Source: Pseudoalteromonas sp. NC201 (GTDB taxonomy: Bacteria > Pseudomonadota > Gammaproteobacteria > Enterobacterales > Alteromonadaceae). Taken from it: 64,000 nt of DNA. The notes below the pieces were generated by a model that ran no database searches, was not told the origin of the DNA, and worked only from the letters and a program-made list of their open reading frames with translations. Below are positions 44,936 to 54,087 of this stretch, piece after piece. Numbering within the stretch: position 1 is the stretch's first letter; the number at the start of each line of letters is the position of its first letter. Both the position numbers and the translations under genes were made by a program. Location: the NCBI RefSeq assembly GCF_002850255.1, contig NZ_CP022522.1:191049-255048 (forward strand). The letters are read 5' to 3'.

Positions 44936-45385
44936 TTAGAAATCAGCCGTATTGAATAAAGCGTCGTACTCACTCTGACTCAAATAGAGCAGCACATTGC
45001 TACATGATTGCAGTGGCGCAAACGAAAAGCGCTTTAATGTTTCCAACAATAGCACTTGTTGGCGCTTTTCAAGCTCAAGCTCTGCAGTCAGCATCGCAGC
45101 TCGTAACTTTTTATAGTCTTGGTAGTCTTGATGATGTGTTTTTAGGGTATGGCGGATCGCGCGTTGGGGTTGTAGCACCGCTTGGTCAAATTGCTTAGCA
45201 GTCTTTACCAGTGCGGTTAGGGTGTCGGGGGTAATCGTCAGTGCTAAAGTGTCTAGGTAACAAAGTAACAGGCACAGGTTGATATTTTTGCCTGCAGCAT
45301 CTTGCAAATTCAGCAGCCGCGATTGCATTTGCGGGCGGCTGTAGAACTCACAGGCAAATTGCCAAAAGTCTTCACGACTTAGCAT
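44936..45385 (-). CDS. TIGR02444 family protein
   Basis: 149 residues, helical, starting MLSREDFWQFACEFYSRPQ and containing NINLCLLLCYLD. This matches the TIGR02444 family of proteobacterial proteins, no known function. Overlaps yheS by seven bases, so it is co-translated with the ABC-F gene. Confidence 0.85.
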   Translation of the reverse strand: MLSREDFWQFACEFYSRPQMQSRLLNLQDAAGKNINLCLLLCYLDTLALTITPDTLTALVKTAKQFDQAVLQPQRAIRHTLKTHHQDYQDYKKLRAAMLTAELELEKRQQVLLLETLKRFSFAPLQSCSNVLLYLSQSEYDALFNTADF

Positions 45386-47307
45386 ATCTCTCCAGTCTCA
45401 TCGAAATGATTTTGCTTTTCTTCTAACTCTTCCAATGCCATTAATAAGTTTTCTTCTGTGTCATTAAGCTCTGGGGTTATTTTGGCTTGTCTTGCCAGTA
45501 AGTCACTTAATTTTGCCTTGTTCTCGTCCGTGTATAGACTGTTGTCAGCCAAAGCTTGCTCAATTTCATCTGCTTGCTCAGTGAGTTTGTCGAGCTGTTT
45601 TTCGAGTTTTTCAATCGACTTTTTCAACGGTTGAATGGTTTTTCTGAATTCGGCTTCAAGACGCTTTTGCTCTTTACGATTGGCATTAGAGTTTTGCTTT
45701 GGTTCAGCCTCTGATCCACTTGGTTTCGCTTGCTCTTTATTGGCATTCATAAGCCATTGGTAATAGGCATCTAAGTCATAGCCGAACTGAGAAACGGTTC
45801 CATTATCAACTAAATAGTACTCGTCAGCGGTATTTTTCAGCATGTGGCGATCGTGGGAAACCGTGACCATTGCACCCTCAAAACCTTGCAAGGCCATCAC
45901 AAGTGCGTGTCGCATTTCTAAATCTAGGTGGTTGGTCGGCTCATCGAGTAACAGCAGGTTCGGCTTTTGATACACCAGCATCGCAAGTACGAGTCGTGCT
46001 TTTTCGCCACCAGAAAACGGCGCAACGGGTTCGAGGGCCTTATCACCATGAAAAGCAAAACCGCCCAAGAAATCACGAATAAGCTGCTCTGGTACTTTAG
46101 GGTCTAAACGTTGAATATGGGTAACCGCACTGGCCTCAAGATCGAGAGACTCAAGCTGATGCTGAGCAAAATAGCCTACATTTAATCCTTGGTGTAGAAA
46201 CACTTCACCAGCTTGTGGGGTTAAATCGCCGGCAAGTAACTTGATTAGGGTCGATTTACCAGCACCGTTACGGCCAAGTAACGCAATACGGCTACCTGGG
46301 ACCAGATTAAGCTTGATGTCATGCAAAATGGTAACGTCACCATAGCCCGCTTTGGCTTGCTCTAGTGTCATCAATGGATTAGGCAAGCTCGTTGGATCTG
46401 CAAATTCAAAATTAAATGGTGAATCTGCATGAGCGGGCGCGAGCATTTCCATGCGTTCAAGGGCCTTCACACGACTTTGCGCTTGTTTTGCTTTACTCGC
46501 TTTCGCTTTAAAGCGGGTAATAAACTTCTCTAAATGCGCAATCGTTTCTTGTTGCTTCTCGTAAAGCGCTTGGTGCTGTGCCATGCGCTCTGCTTTTTGA
46601 CGCTCAAACTGAGAATAGTGACCTTTATAAACGTTGATCTGCTGTTGGTCGATATGCCAAATCTCGCTAACAACCGCATCTAAAAATTCGCGGTCGTGAG
46701 AAATAAGCACTAATGTACCCTGATAGGCGCGCAAAAAGCGTTCTAGCCAATAAACAGCGTCCAAGTCCAAGTGATTGGTTGGCTCATCCAGAAGCAATAA
46801 ATCGGCATCGCGGATCAGCGCTTGCGCAAGGTTCAAGCGCATGCGCCAGCCACCAGAAAAGTCGCTAACGGCAAACTCAATCTGTTCATTGCTAAAACCA
46901 AGGCCATGGAGTAGTTCACCCGCTTTGGCTTCAATACTATACCCTTTGATGTTCTCTAGCTGTTGGTGTGCTTTTGCTTGTAGTTCACCATCACCGTCCC
47001 GCTCCGCTTGTTGTAGCTGCGTTCTCAATACATAGTATTCAGGGTGTCCCTGTAGTACATACTCGAGGGCGCTAATGGAGAGTGCTGGGGTTTCTTGTTT
47101 TACTGATGCAATAGACCAATCTTTTGGAATAGAAAAATCACCTGAATCGAGTTGCAGCTCACCTTTTAGCAGCGCAAAGAGAGATGATTTACCACAGCCA
47201 TTGGCACCGACTAGGCCCGCCTTATGTTGTGGATAAAGCGTTGCATTTGCTTGTTTTAGCAGTGTTTTACTGCCACGAAGTAGCTCGATATCAGAAAGTT
47301 GGATCAT
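45379..47307 (-). CDS. yheS: ABC-F family ATPase YheS
   Basis: Soluble ABC-F ATPase acting on the ribosome. 642 residues with two nucleotide-binding domains: Walker A GANGCGKSS (about 33) and GRNGAGKST (about 340), signatures FSGGWRMRL and FSGGEKARL, Walker B pairs LLLDEPTNHLD twice, the linker helix between domains (FERQKAERMAQHQALYEKQ region) and a charged C-terminal coiled coil. E. coli YheS relieves certain nascent-chain arrests. Conserved cluster with yheV, yheT and yheU. Confidence 0.96.
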   Translation of the reverse strand: MIQLSDIELLRGSKTLLKQANATLYPQHKAGLVGANGCGKSSLFALLKGELQLDSGDFSIPKDWSIASVKQETPALSISALEYVLQGHPEYYVLRTQLQQAERDGDGELQAKAHQQLENIKGYSIEAKAGELLHGLGFSNEQIEFAVSDFSGGWRMRLNLAQALIRDADLLLLDEPTNHLDLDAVYWLERFLRAYQGTLVLISHDREFLDAVVSEIWHIDQQQINVYKGHYSQFERQKAERMAQHQALYEKQQETIAHLEKFITRFKAKASKAKQAQSRVKALERMEMLAPAHADSPFNFEFADPTSLPNPLMTLEQAKAGYGDVTILHDIKLNLVPGSRIALLGRNGAGKSTLIKLLAGDLTPQAGEVFLHQGLNVGYFAQHQLESLDLEASAVTHIQRLDPKVPEQLIRDFLGGFAFHGDKALEPVAPFSGGEKARLVLAMLVYQKPNLLLLDEPTNHLDLEMRHALVMALQGFEGAMVTVSHDRHMLKNTADEYYLVDNGTVSQFGYDLDAYYQWLMNANKEQAKPSGSEAEPKQNSNANRKEQKRLEAEFRKTIQPLKKSIEKLEKQLDKLTEQADEIEQALADNSLYTDENKAKLSDLLARQAKITPELNDTEENLLMALEELEEKQNHFDETGEIC

Positions 47308-47437
47308 AATTCTAAAAGTCTGTCTAAATTGCGCGCATCATAGCATGGATCCAATCCCTTACTCCAAGCGTATCATGACAAATAAAATTAGGATAAAATG
47401 ACAAACCTTAAACTCGGTGTTCATTAGAGGTGTAGAG

Positions 47438-47638
47438 TTGAAAGTTAAGAAGCGTTTTATTGCAGGGGCAAGTTGTCCAGAATGCCAAAAAATCGACGTA
47501 ATGATGCTCTACAAAGAGCATGATGTTGAAAAAGTTGAATGTGTTGAGTGTGGCCACGTAATGTCTCAGCCGAAAGATGCGGTACAGGCTTCTACACGCC
47601 AGTTTGAGCAAGTTATTGGAGTGTTCAAACCGGAGTGA
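47438..47638 (+). CDS. yheV: YheV family zinc-ribbon protein
   Basis: 66 residues with two CxxC pairs (CPECQ, CVECGH), a zinc ribbon. The N terminus KKRFIAGASCP and C terminus EQVIGVFKPE match E. coli YheV. Start is TTG at 47438 with AGAGG seven bases upstream; the longer frame from a GTG is less likely. Divergent from yheS. Confidence 0.88.
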   Translation: MKVKKRFIAGASCPECQKIDVMMLYKEHDVEKVECVECGHVMSQPKDAVQASTRQFEQVIGVFKPE

Positions 47639-47666
47639 GTGATCACCCCGGTTTTCAATTAGTCTG

Positions 47667-47879
47667 TTAGTAGTGCGGTGGTGGTGGCTCTTGATGTTGA
47701 GGCATTAAACCCGGATCCCGGCCTTCTTTCATTTTCTCTGCCAATAGCTCAATTTGTCGTTGCATTTTAGCCAAGCGCTGCTGATGTGCCTTTAGCTCTT
47801 CATTTAAGGTTTCGATTGTATCTTCTTGAAAGGCAAGCTTAGCCTCAAGCTCAGTAATTCTGTTTTCGATTTCATTCAT
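47667..47879 (-). CDS. slyX: SlyX protein
   Basis: 70 residues, a coiled coil (ITELEAKLAFQEDTIETLNEEL) with a Pro/His-rich tail (EPPPPHY), the SlyX pattern. Function unknown. ATG overlaps the stop of the WD40 lipoprotein gene (ATGA). Near fkpA, as in E. coli. Confidence 0.92.
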   Translation of the reverse strand: MNEIENRITELEAKLAFQEDTIETLNEELKAHQQRLAKMQRQIELLAEKMKEGRDPGLMPQHQEPPPPHY

Positions 47880-48889
47880 GGCTTTTTCACCTGCGCAAAT
47901 TTTTCCAGTAGTCCGCTGGAACTTTCGGTTAACAATGCAGTGTCCTGGTCTTGAAAAGCAACGTCAAATACAACCGCAGACTTAGGGCGGCTGCCTTCTC
48001 GGGGTTGCACACGCCAAGTTTGCAATCGTTCACCATCACTCACTTGCCATAAAATAAGCTCGCGGTTAGGTGAGCCGGTAGCCAAGAGCGTTGCGTCTTG
48101 ATTAAAGCGCACTGCACTGAAAATTTTCTGGCGAGCAATATACTGTAATTGTGCTTTGAGATCACCAGAAGTTAATTGCCAAATGCTCGCTTTTTTCATG
48201 CTATCTGCGGTAAAAGCAAATCTTCCTTGGTCATCTAATGCAACTTTGGTCACGCGACTTGGGTGGTTAAAGCGGTGGATCACTTGCCCCGTTCTAGTAT
48301 CCCAAAAGTAAGCGGTATAGTCGTTGCCTCCGGTTAAGGCAAAGTGACCATTGGGAGACATGGCAATAGAATTGATATTTTCTTGATGTCCAAGGAACTC
48401 TATCCGCCTTCCACTCTCTAAGTCGAGGTGAACGACAACGTTATCACTGCGGGCATAGAGTAAATATCGGCCCGCATTGCTAATTGCGATATCTCGAATA
48501 GTGCCAGACTCGATCTCAAAATATCCTAGGTTTTGACCGCTTTCGATGCTCCAGATGGCGAAAGTCTTATCAGTGGCAGTGACGGCCGTGGAGTTGTCAT
48601 TAGCTAAAGCCAGTGAGTGAATGAGATCATCGGGGACATCGGAGTGACGCCATTGAAATTTGAGGCCTTGCTCTTGATTATCCCAAAGTACGGCCCCATG
48701 CTCTATGGAAGAAACAAGGCTGTAGTGACCGTCCGTAGAGATTGCTGCAGAAAATGCGCCTCTGCTGGCATGTTCCACGGTCATAACGGCTTTTGAAGTG
48801 TCAGGGCCACAGCCGGTTAAGGTGAAGCAACTGAGCATCGCGCATGCAAAGAGGAGGCTTGTCCACTTAATGTTGACGAGTTTGACCAT
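47876..48889 (-). CDS. WD40-repeat lipoprotein
   Basis: 337 residues: lipoprotein signal with lipobox TLTGC (about residue 27), then WD40-like repeats (HENINSIAMSPNGHFALTGGNDYTAYFWD and similar) likely forming one seven-bladed propeller. Predicted to sit on the periplasmic face of a membrane as a scaffold. Partner unknown. Its stop overlaps the slyX start by four bases, so they are translated together. Confidence 0.85.
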   Translation of the reverse strand: MVKLVNIKWTSLLFACAMLSCFTLTGCGPDTSKAVMTVEHASRGAFSAAISTDGHYSLVSSIEHGAVLWDNQEQGLKFQWRHSDVPDDLIHSLALANDNSTAVTATDKTFAIWSIESGQNLGYFEIESGTIRDIAISNAGRYLLYARSDNVVVHLDLESGRRIEFLGHQENINSIAMSPNGHFALTGGNDYTAYFWDTRTGQVIHRFNHPSRVTKVALDDQGRFAFTADSMKKASIWQLTSGDLKAQLQYIARQKIFSAVRFNQDATLLATGSPNRELILWQVSDGERLQTWRVQPREGSRPKSAVVFDVAFQDQDTALLTESSSGLLEKFAQVKKP

Positions 48890-49157
48890 AAGTTAGGTAA
48901 ATCCTCCTTAACTCCGAAGTCTATCACAGGTAGACTAAAGGCACTAAAAACAAGATATTATTTTGATATTAGCGTATTAAAAGCGTAATGTCGTTACGCG
49001 ATAATGGCAAGCAAATGCATATTGGCATTCTGATTAGAGAATGTTAATGTGGCTAGCACCTTTTCTTATTAATATAAAATTAACAATGGCACCGCATATC
49101 AAGCTCTCTTGCGCGAGCATTGGTGTTTTGATAGTAGGGACTGTCGGAGAGTTGAGA

Positions 49158-49910
49158 ATGAAACAGACGATTAAACTGTCACTCGTTGCTGCTTCAGTGT
49201 TAGCACTAGTAGCGTGTAATAAAAAAGCAGAAGAGCAGAAGCCTGCTGAAGTTAAGCTAGATACAGAGGTGCAACAGCAAGCATACGGTATCGGTGCTTC
49301 AGTTGGTAACTTCTTGCAAAAAGACTTAGCGGATAAAAAAGAGCTAGGCATTGAACTTGATCAAGAGTTATTAATGCGTGGTTTTAAAGACGCATTGGCT
49401 GGTGAAGCTAAGCTAGATGAAGCAAAAATCCGTGAAGTACTCACTTCACTAGATTCTTCTGTTCGTGAAAAGCAAGCTGCTAAAGTTGAAGCTGACGCGA
49501 AGAAAAATAAAGAAGAAGGCGATAAGTACCTAGCTGAAAACGCGAAGAAAGAAGGCGTTCAGGTGACTGAGTCAGGTCTTCAATATGAAGTGCTAAGCGA
49601 AGGCGACGGTAAAAAGCCAGTCGCAACAGACAAGGTGACAGTACATTATAAAGGTACGTTGCTAGATGGTTCTGAGTTCGATAGTTCCTACGCACGTAAT
49701 GAACCTGCTACTTTCAACCTAAATCAAGTAATTGCAGGTTGGACTGAAGGTCTACAGTTAATGAACACTGGCGCTAAGTATAAGTTTACTATTCCTGCGG
49801 AGCTTGCATACGGCACTCGTAACCTTGGTAAAATTCCAGCTAACTCAACACTGGTATTTGAAGTTGAACTGCTAGGTATCGAAGACGAAGCTGAAGAAGC
49901 TGCTGAATAA
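49158..49910 (+). CDS. fkpA: FKBP-type peptidyl-prolyl isomerase FkpA
   Basis: Periplasmic prolyl isomerase and chaperone. Start placed at ATG 49158, which begins a lipoprotein-like signal (SVLALVAC); the upstream open frame is not supported. 250 residues: N-terminal dimerisation helices (about 35-135, Lys/Glu-rich) and FKBP domain (VTVHYKGTLLDGSEFDSSY, IPAELAYG, LVFEVELLGI). E. coli FkpA has a plain signal peptide, so the Cys here suggests membrane anchoring. Near slyX as in E. coli. Confidence 0.94.
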   Translation: MKQTIKLSLVAASVLALVACNKKAEEQKPAEVKLDTEVQQQAYGIGASVGNFLQKDLADKKELGIELDQELLMRGFKDALAGEAKLDEAKIREVLTSLDSSVREKQAAKVEADAKKNKEEGDKYLAENAKKEGVQVTESGLQYEVLSEGDGKKPVATDKVTVHYKGTLLDGSEFDSSYARNEPATFNLNQVIAGWTEGLQLMNTGAKYKFTIPAELAYGTRNLGKIPANSTLVFEVELLGIEDEAEEAAE

Positions 49911-49928
49911 TTTGGCAGTGTCCGTAAA

Positions 49929-49961
49929 GAAAAAGGTGAGATAGCTATCTCACCTTTTTTT
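49929..49961. terminator. Bidirectional terminator between fkpA and rsd
   Basis: Perfect palindromic stem AAAGGTGAGATA/TATCTCACCTTT with A and T runs on both sides, between two convergent genes. Confidence 0.95.
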
Positions 49962-49986
49962 ATATTTTGGTGCCCGCAAATTTAGA

Positions 49987-50457
49987 CTATTCAGTGTGAT
50001 TAGAATAAAGGTTATCGATCAGTTCGTCTTCCAATTGGAAGCGTAACTCAAGCGTTTCACCTAATACAGACAAGTCGTTATCGAAGTCTGCTAATTCTTG
50101 CGTTTCTTGATTTACTTCAGCGTATTTGTCGTTGAAATCAAGTGCGGTATCAGTCGTATCTGTGATCCGAGGGTACAGTGACTGAGCTAATTTTGCGCTT
50201 TCAGGGCCTTTTTCTTGGCAGGCCTCAACAATGTTGTCATAAATTTCAAAATGACCAGCTGAAAGGTAGTCCATCAAAATCTGGCAGAATGACTGAATGT
50301 CAACTTGCTCAGGAAGTGCTTTACCATTTCGAGTTGGTGAGCATCCTGCAACTTTATAATATAAAACCAATAGTTCCTGACGCTCTGCTAACCATGCATC
50401 AATAACACTATGGCTACCTCCCCATTTCTGTTGGGCTTGTTCTAACTGCGAAAGCAT
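49987..50457 (-). CDS. rsd: Regulator of sigma-70, Rsd/AlgQ family
   Basis: Anti-sigma-70 protein that binds RpoD in stationary phase. 156 residues, helical, with WGGSHSVIDAWLAERQELLVLYYKVAG at the N terminus, typical of Rsd/AlgQ. ATG with AAGGAG. The upstream region contains a minus-strand promoter followed by a terminator, so either a separate RNA or an attenuated leader precedes this gene. Confidence 0.94.
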   Translation of the reverse strand: MLSQLEQAQQKWGGSHSVIDAWLAERQELLVLYYKVAGCSPTRNGKALPEQVDIQSFCQILMDYLSAGHFEIYDNIVEACQEKGPESAKLAQSLYPRITDTTDTALDFNDKYAEVNQETQELADFDNDLSVLGETLELRFQLEDELIDNLYSNHTE

Positions 50458-50602
50458 AGTGATTCTCCTTAAGCGGGTTACCTACCCCTATGGAAAGGGA
50501 AACGGGGCAAAAGGTCAACCAATTTTTTCTGTAAAAGCGTAAAAAGATCAAAAGATTATTGGTTTGATTATCGGGAATGTTAACAAATTCAGGAGGATAA
50601 AA

Positions 50603-50713
50603 ATAAAAAAACCACCGAGAGAAACTCAAGGTGGTTCAAAATAGCAGTTTAGCTTGTTGCGTAATGTTGTTATTTTTCTAATTGAAGGTGTTTTGTTGTT
50701 ATTTTTCTAACGC
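50603..50713 (-). ncRNA. Candidate small RNA or attenuated leader upstream of rsd
   Basis: A promoter (50720-50748) and a T-rich terminator on the minus strand bound about 110 bases with no reading frame. The 5' part has two exact 17-base direct repeats (50694-50710 and 50665-50681, TTAGAAAAATAACAACA on this strand), 29 bases apart. The 3' part is the terminator hairpin and U tail, as in Hfq-binding RNAs. It could also be the rsd leader, since rsd starts 150 bases further on in the same direction. I do not recognise an Rfam family. Confidence 0.55.
50605..50636 (-). terminator. Terminator of the candidate RNA upstream of rsd
   Basis: Minus-strand stem AACCACC/GGTGGTT (50630-50636 with 50610-50616), extended inside by CTC/GAG, then a run of T, A and more T. 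No protein-coding gene ends here, which is why a non-coding transcript is proposed. Confidence 0.8.
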
Positions 50714-50719
50714 GGTAAT

Positions 50720-50748
50720 TTTATACCAACCTTTTAATCGTGTTGCAA
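50720..50748 (-). promoter_or_regulatory. Sigma-70 promoter on the minus strand upstream of rsd
   Basis: TTGCAA (50743-50748) and TATAAA (50720-50725) with an exact 17-base spacer on the minus strand. Predicted start near 50713. Confidence 0.75.
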
Positions 50749-50923
50749 ACAGTTTAATTGCTTGTTTCGGTAACTTTTACACAAGCTTATGAATTTGTTC
50801 CTAATAAAGTGAGGTTTAATCTAGATCATGACGAGGCGCTGGCAAGGATAGTTTAGATAGTGCCCATGTGCACTTAGTGATACAATCCGCACAATTGAAT
50901 TTAAGTATTGGAATAGAGACGCT

Positions 50924-51988
50924 ATGAGCGAATTAAAAAACGATCGTTATTTACGAGCGCTATTAAAACAACCAGTTGACGTCACACCAGTATGGATGAT
51001 GCGCCAAGCTGGTCGTTATCTACCAGAGTATCGTGCCACCAGAGCACAAGCTGGTGACTTTATGAGCCTTTGTAAAAATGCAGAGCTGGCATGTGAAGTG
51101 ACATTACAGCCGCTTCGTCGTTATCCACTAGATGCGGCGATTCTGTTTAGCGATATTTTGACTATTCCAGATGCAATGGGACTTGGACTTTACTTTGAAA
51201 CCGGTGAAGGTCCAAAGTTTGAGCGTCCTATCCAATCGTTAGACGATGTTAAAAAGCTACCTAAATTGGATCCAACCGATGAGCTTGGTTATGTAATGAA
51301 TGCGGTGAGCACAATTCGTCGTGAGCTTAAAGGTGAAGTACCACTTATTGGTTTCTCAGGCTCACCATGGACACTAGCGACTTACATGATTGAAGGCGGT
51401 AGCAGCAAAACATTCGGTAAGATTAAAAAGATGGCGTTTGCGGAGCCGCAGACACTGCACCTACTGCTAGATAAAGTGGCTGATTCGGTTATTGACTACC
51501 TAAATGCGCAAGTAAAAGCTGGTGCTCAGTCGCTAATGATCTTCGACTCTTGGGGCGGGGTGTTAAGCCCACGTGACTACAAAGAGTTTTCACTACAATA
51601 TATGCACAAAATTGTAGACGGTCTTATTCGTGAAAATGACGGTCGTAAAGTACCTGTGACATTATTCACGAAGAACGGCGGTCAATGGATTGAAGCGATT
51701 GCAGCCACTGGATGTGATGCAGTTGGCCTTGACTGGACGATTGATATTGCCGATGCAAAACGTCGTGTAGGCGATAAAGTTGCACTACAAGGTAATATGG
51801 ATCCTTCAATGCTACACGGTACCCATGAGCGTATTCGTGAAGAAGTTCAGCATATATTAGCTGGCTTTGGCGAAGGTAATGGTCATGTGTTTAACTTAGG
51901 CCATGGTATTACGCCTGATGTTGACCCTGAAAATGCAGGTGTTTTCATCAACGCGGTTCACGAATTTAGCCGTCAATATCACAAGTAA
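50924..51988 (+). CDS. hemE: Uroporphyrinogen decarboxylase
   Basis: Converts uroporphyrinogen III to coproporphyrinogen III in haem synthesis. 354 residues, family length. Substrate-binding [16 protein letters not shown] near residue 22 and [17 protein letters not shown] are intact, with the DWGGVLSP and [13 protein letters not shown] regions. ATG start. Divergent from rsd, as the two genes lie close in E. coli too. Confidence 0.97.
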   Translation: MSELKNDRYLRALLKQPVDVTPVWMMRQAGRYLPEYRATRAQAGDFMSLCKNAELACEVTLQPLRRYPLDAAILFSDILTIPDAMGLGLYFETGEGPKFERPIQSLDDVKKLPKLDPTDELGYVMNAVSTIRRELKGEVPLIGFSGSPWTLATYMIEGGSSKTFGKIKKMAFAEPQTLHLLLDKVADSVIDYLNAQVKAGAQSLMIFDSWGGVLSPRDYKEFSLQYMHKIVDGLIRENDGRKVPVTLFTKNGGQWIEAIAATGCDAVGLDWTIDIADAKRRVGDKVALQGNMDPSMLHGTHERIREEVQHILAGFGEGNGHVFNLGHGITPDVDPENAGVFINAVHEFSRQYHK

Positions 51989-52018
51989 TTTAAGTTTGAA
52001 CTTAAACTTAAAATGGAG

Positions 52019-52045
52019 AAGAGCGCTCACAGAAGCGCTCTTTTT
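52019..52045 (+). terminator. Terminator of hemE
   Basis: Stem AAGAGCGCT/AGCGCTCTT with a 6-base loop followed by T. The convergent peptidase gene ends just beyond. Confidence 0.9.
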
Positions 52046-52059
52046 GTTTTTGAAATGTA

Positions 52060-53907
52060 TTATTCAAACAAAGCGTCGATGGTGCCTTGAGCAAGCGGGT
52101 GGTATCCCGGACGTGCTTGTTGGTAAACACGGTAAGCCCAGTCACGTTTACCATGCTTAATGAGTGACTTGTATAAATTCACAATAAGCTTGCGACGACC
52201 AATACTTACCAGGTGCTTTTCAAGGTCTGGGTAAATAGCTTGATAGCCGTTACCTACTGCTAGCATATACCAAGCAAATGCGCGTTCAGCGTTGGTCGAT
52301 TGCGTCAGCTTAAATGCCTTGTCCAAGGCTTCCATACGCTCGATAGCGAGATCTCTTGGTAAGTTATTAATAAAGTGCAGCCATTCATGTACTGTCCAAG
52401 CGTCGGTCGGTAAATCTGCAAGTGTTTTCTCGTTTTTTAACCAAGCTTGAGTTAGCGCATCCACTTTTTCAAAGGCATCAGAAGTTGGGTTCGGTGCATC
52501 GCTTGGCAAGCCTGGCTCATAAATCCACTCTTTGGCTTTTTCTAAGCTCACGATACCAGGATATTGCTGTAGCAAGTTTTTGTCTAAGTACGCGACGAAT
52601 TCATCAGTAGTCAGTGATTTAAAAGAGAAAGTGTTAAAGTAGGTTTTAACAAACTTGTCGAACTTGTCACGACCAAACTTTTCTTCTAGATAAATAAGGA
52701 ATAATTGACCTTTAGTGTAAGGTACAGAGCTAAACGCATCGTCAGGATCGCGGCCATTAAGCTCTAAATTCATGCGCGTATCAGGAGCGGCGATAGTTTT
52801 AAGTTGTGCACGTAGACCAGCCGCGTCAAGTGCTTGCTCCATCACCGCGCGGTCACGACCAAACACTTCTTCCATAATACGGTTTTCAACGTAAGAGGTG
52901 AAACCCTCATTTAGCCACAGATCTTCCCATGTTGCGTTGGTCACTAAGTTGCCAGACCAAGAGTGCGCTAACTCATGGGCGATTAGGTTTACTAAACTTT
53001 TGTCACCGGCAACTACGGTTGGCGTGATAAATGACAGGCGTGGATTTTCCATACCTCCAAACGGGAAGCTAGGCGGCAACATGAGCAGGTCGTATCTACC
53101 CCAAGCGTATTCACCATACATGGCATTGGTTTTGTCGATCATCGCTTGTGTATCGTTAAACTCTGCAACAGAGGCATCGAGGATTTGCGGTTCTGCAAAA
53201 ATCGCAGTTTGGTGCGACATCTCTTTATATTCAAGGTTACCTGCACCAATTGCAATTAGGTACGGTGGGATAGCTTGCGGCATATCAAACCAATAATCGC
53301 CATCTTTGATCAATGCGCCGGTATTGTCCGCACTCATTACCGCACGCACATCTTTAGGCGTATGTACGCGAGCAGAGTAAGTCACACGCATTGCTGGCGT
53401 ATCCTGCACAGGGATCCAACTACGAGCATGAATAGCTTGAGACTGGCTATACATAAATGGGTGAGATTTACTTGCGGTTTGCTGCGGTGTTAACCACTGT
53501 AGACCTGATGCTACTGGCAAGCTGTTGTAATAAATACGTGCTTTTTTTGCTTGCTCTTTAAAGTGAATAGTTAACTTAGCACCTTTCACATCATCGCGCT
53601 TGGCAAGATCAAACTTGGCGGTATGCCATTTATCATCTCTACCTTGATACATCACTTTGTCGATTTCGAGGTCACGCGTATCTAGTACCAGTGTTCTTGC
53701 TTGGCGGTTCTGCCAATCTAGCGTGTGTTCAACAAAACCTTCGAGCTGCTTATCTTCAAAGTCAACGTCTAGGTCTAAATGCAAGTGTGTGGTAATAACA
53801 TCGTTAAGATTGGCGTAAGTGTGTTGGTCAACGGCTGCGTTTACATCAGCAGTGTGGACAAGGCCAGCCATGGCAAGGCTGAGCGTAAGTGCCGAAAGTT
53901 TAATCAT
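52060..53907 (-). CDS. M1 family aminopeptidase (leukotriene A4 hydrolase-like)
   Basis: 615 residues with a signal peptide (MIKLSALTLSLAMAGLVHTADVNA). Zinc site HELAHSW with downstream Glu in NEGFTSYVENR; substrate motif GGMENP (as FGGMENPRLSF). The C-terminal helical domain resembles leukotriene A4 hydrolase-type aminopeptidases. Acts outside the cytoplasm on N-terminal residues. Single gene, convergent with hemE. Confidence 0.95.
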   Translation of the reverse strand: MIKLSALTLSLAMAGLVHTADVNAAVDQHTYANLNDVITTHLHLDLDVDFEDKQLEGFVEHTLDWQNRQARTLVLDTRDLEIDKVMYQGRDDKWHTAKFDLAKRDDVKGAKLTIHFKEQAKKARIYYNSLPVASGLQWLTPQQTASKSHPFMYSQSQAIHARSWIPVQDTPAMRVTYSARVHTPKDVRAVMSADNTGALIKDGDYWFDMPQAIPPYLIAIGAGNLEYKEMSHQTAIFAEPQILDASVAEFNDTQAMIDKTNAMYGEYAWGRYDLLMLPPSFPFGGMENPRLSFITPTVVAGDKSLVNLIAHELAHSWSGNLVTNATWEDLWLNEGFTSYVENRIMEEVFGRDRAVMEQALDAAGLRAQLKTIAAPDTRMNLELNGRDPDDAFSSVPYTKGQLFLIYLEEKFGRDKFDKFVKTYFNTFSFKSLTTDEFVAYLDKNLLQQYPGIVSLEKAKEWIYEPGLPSDAPNPTSDAFEKVDALTQAWLKNEKTLADLPTDAWTVHEWLHFINNLPRDLAIERMEALDKAFKLTQSTNAERAFAWYMLAVGNGYQAIYPDLEKHLVSIGRRKLIVNLYKSLIKHGKRDWAYRVYQQARPGYHPLAQGTIDALFE

Positions 53908-54087
53908 AATGCTGCTCTTATAAAAAGAATATTCCCAATTAGAACGGCTAACATAACTAATTTCTAACCATTTAAACAGTATTAGCCGATGGGTTACATA
54001 AAATGATGGGTAAGATGACGTTAATGCGTAAGTCAGGGCAATGCGCTACACTAGCGCCAGTTTAGTTAATATTGGCAAGGTGCTGCA

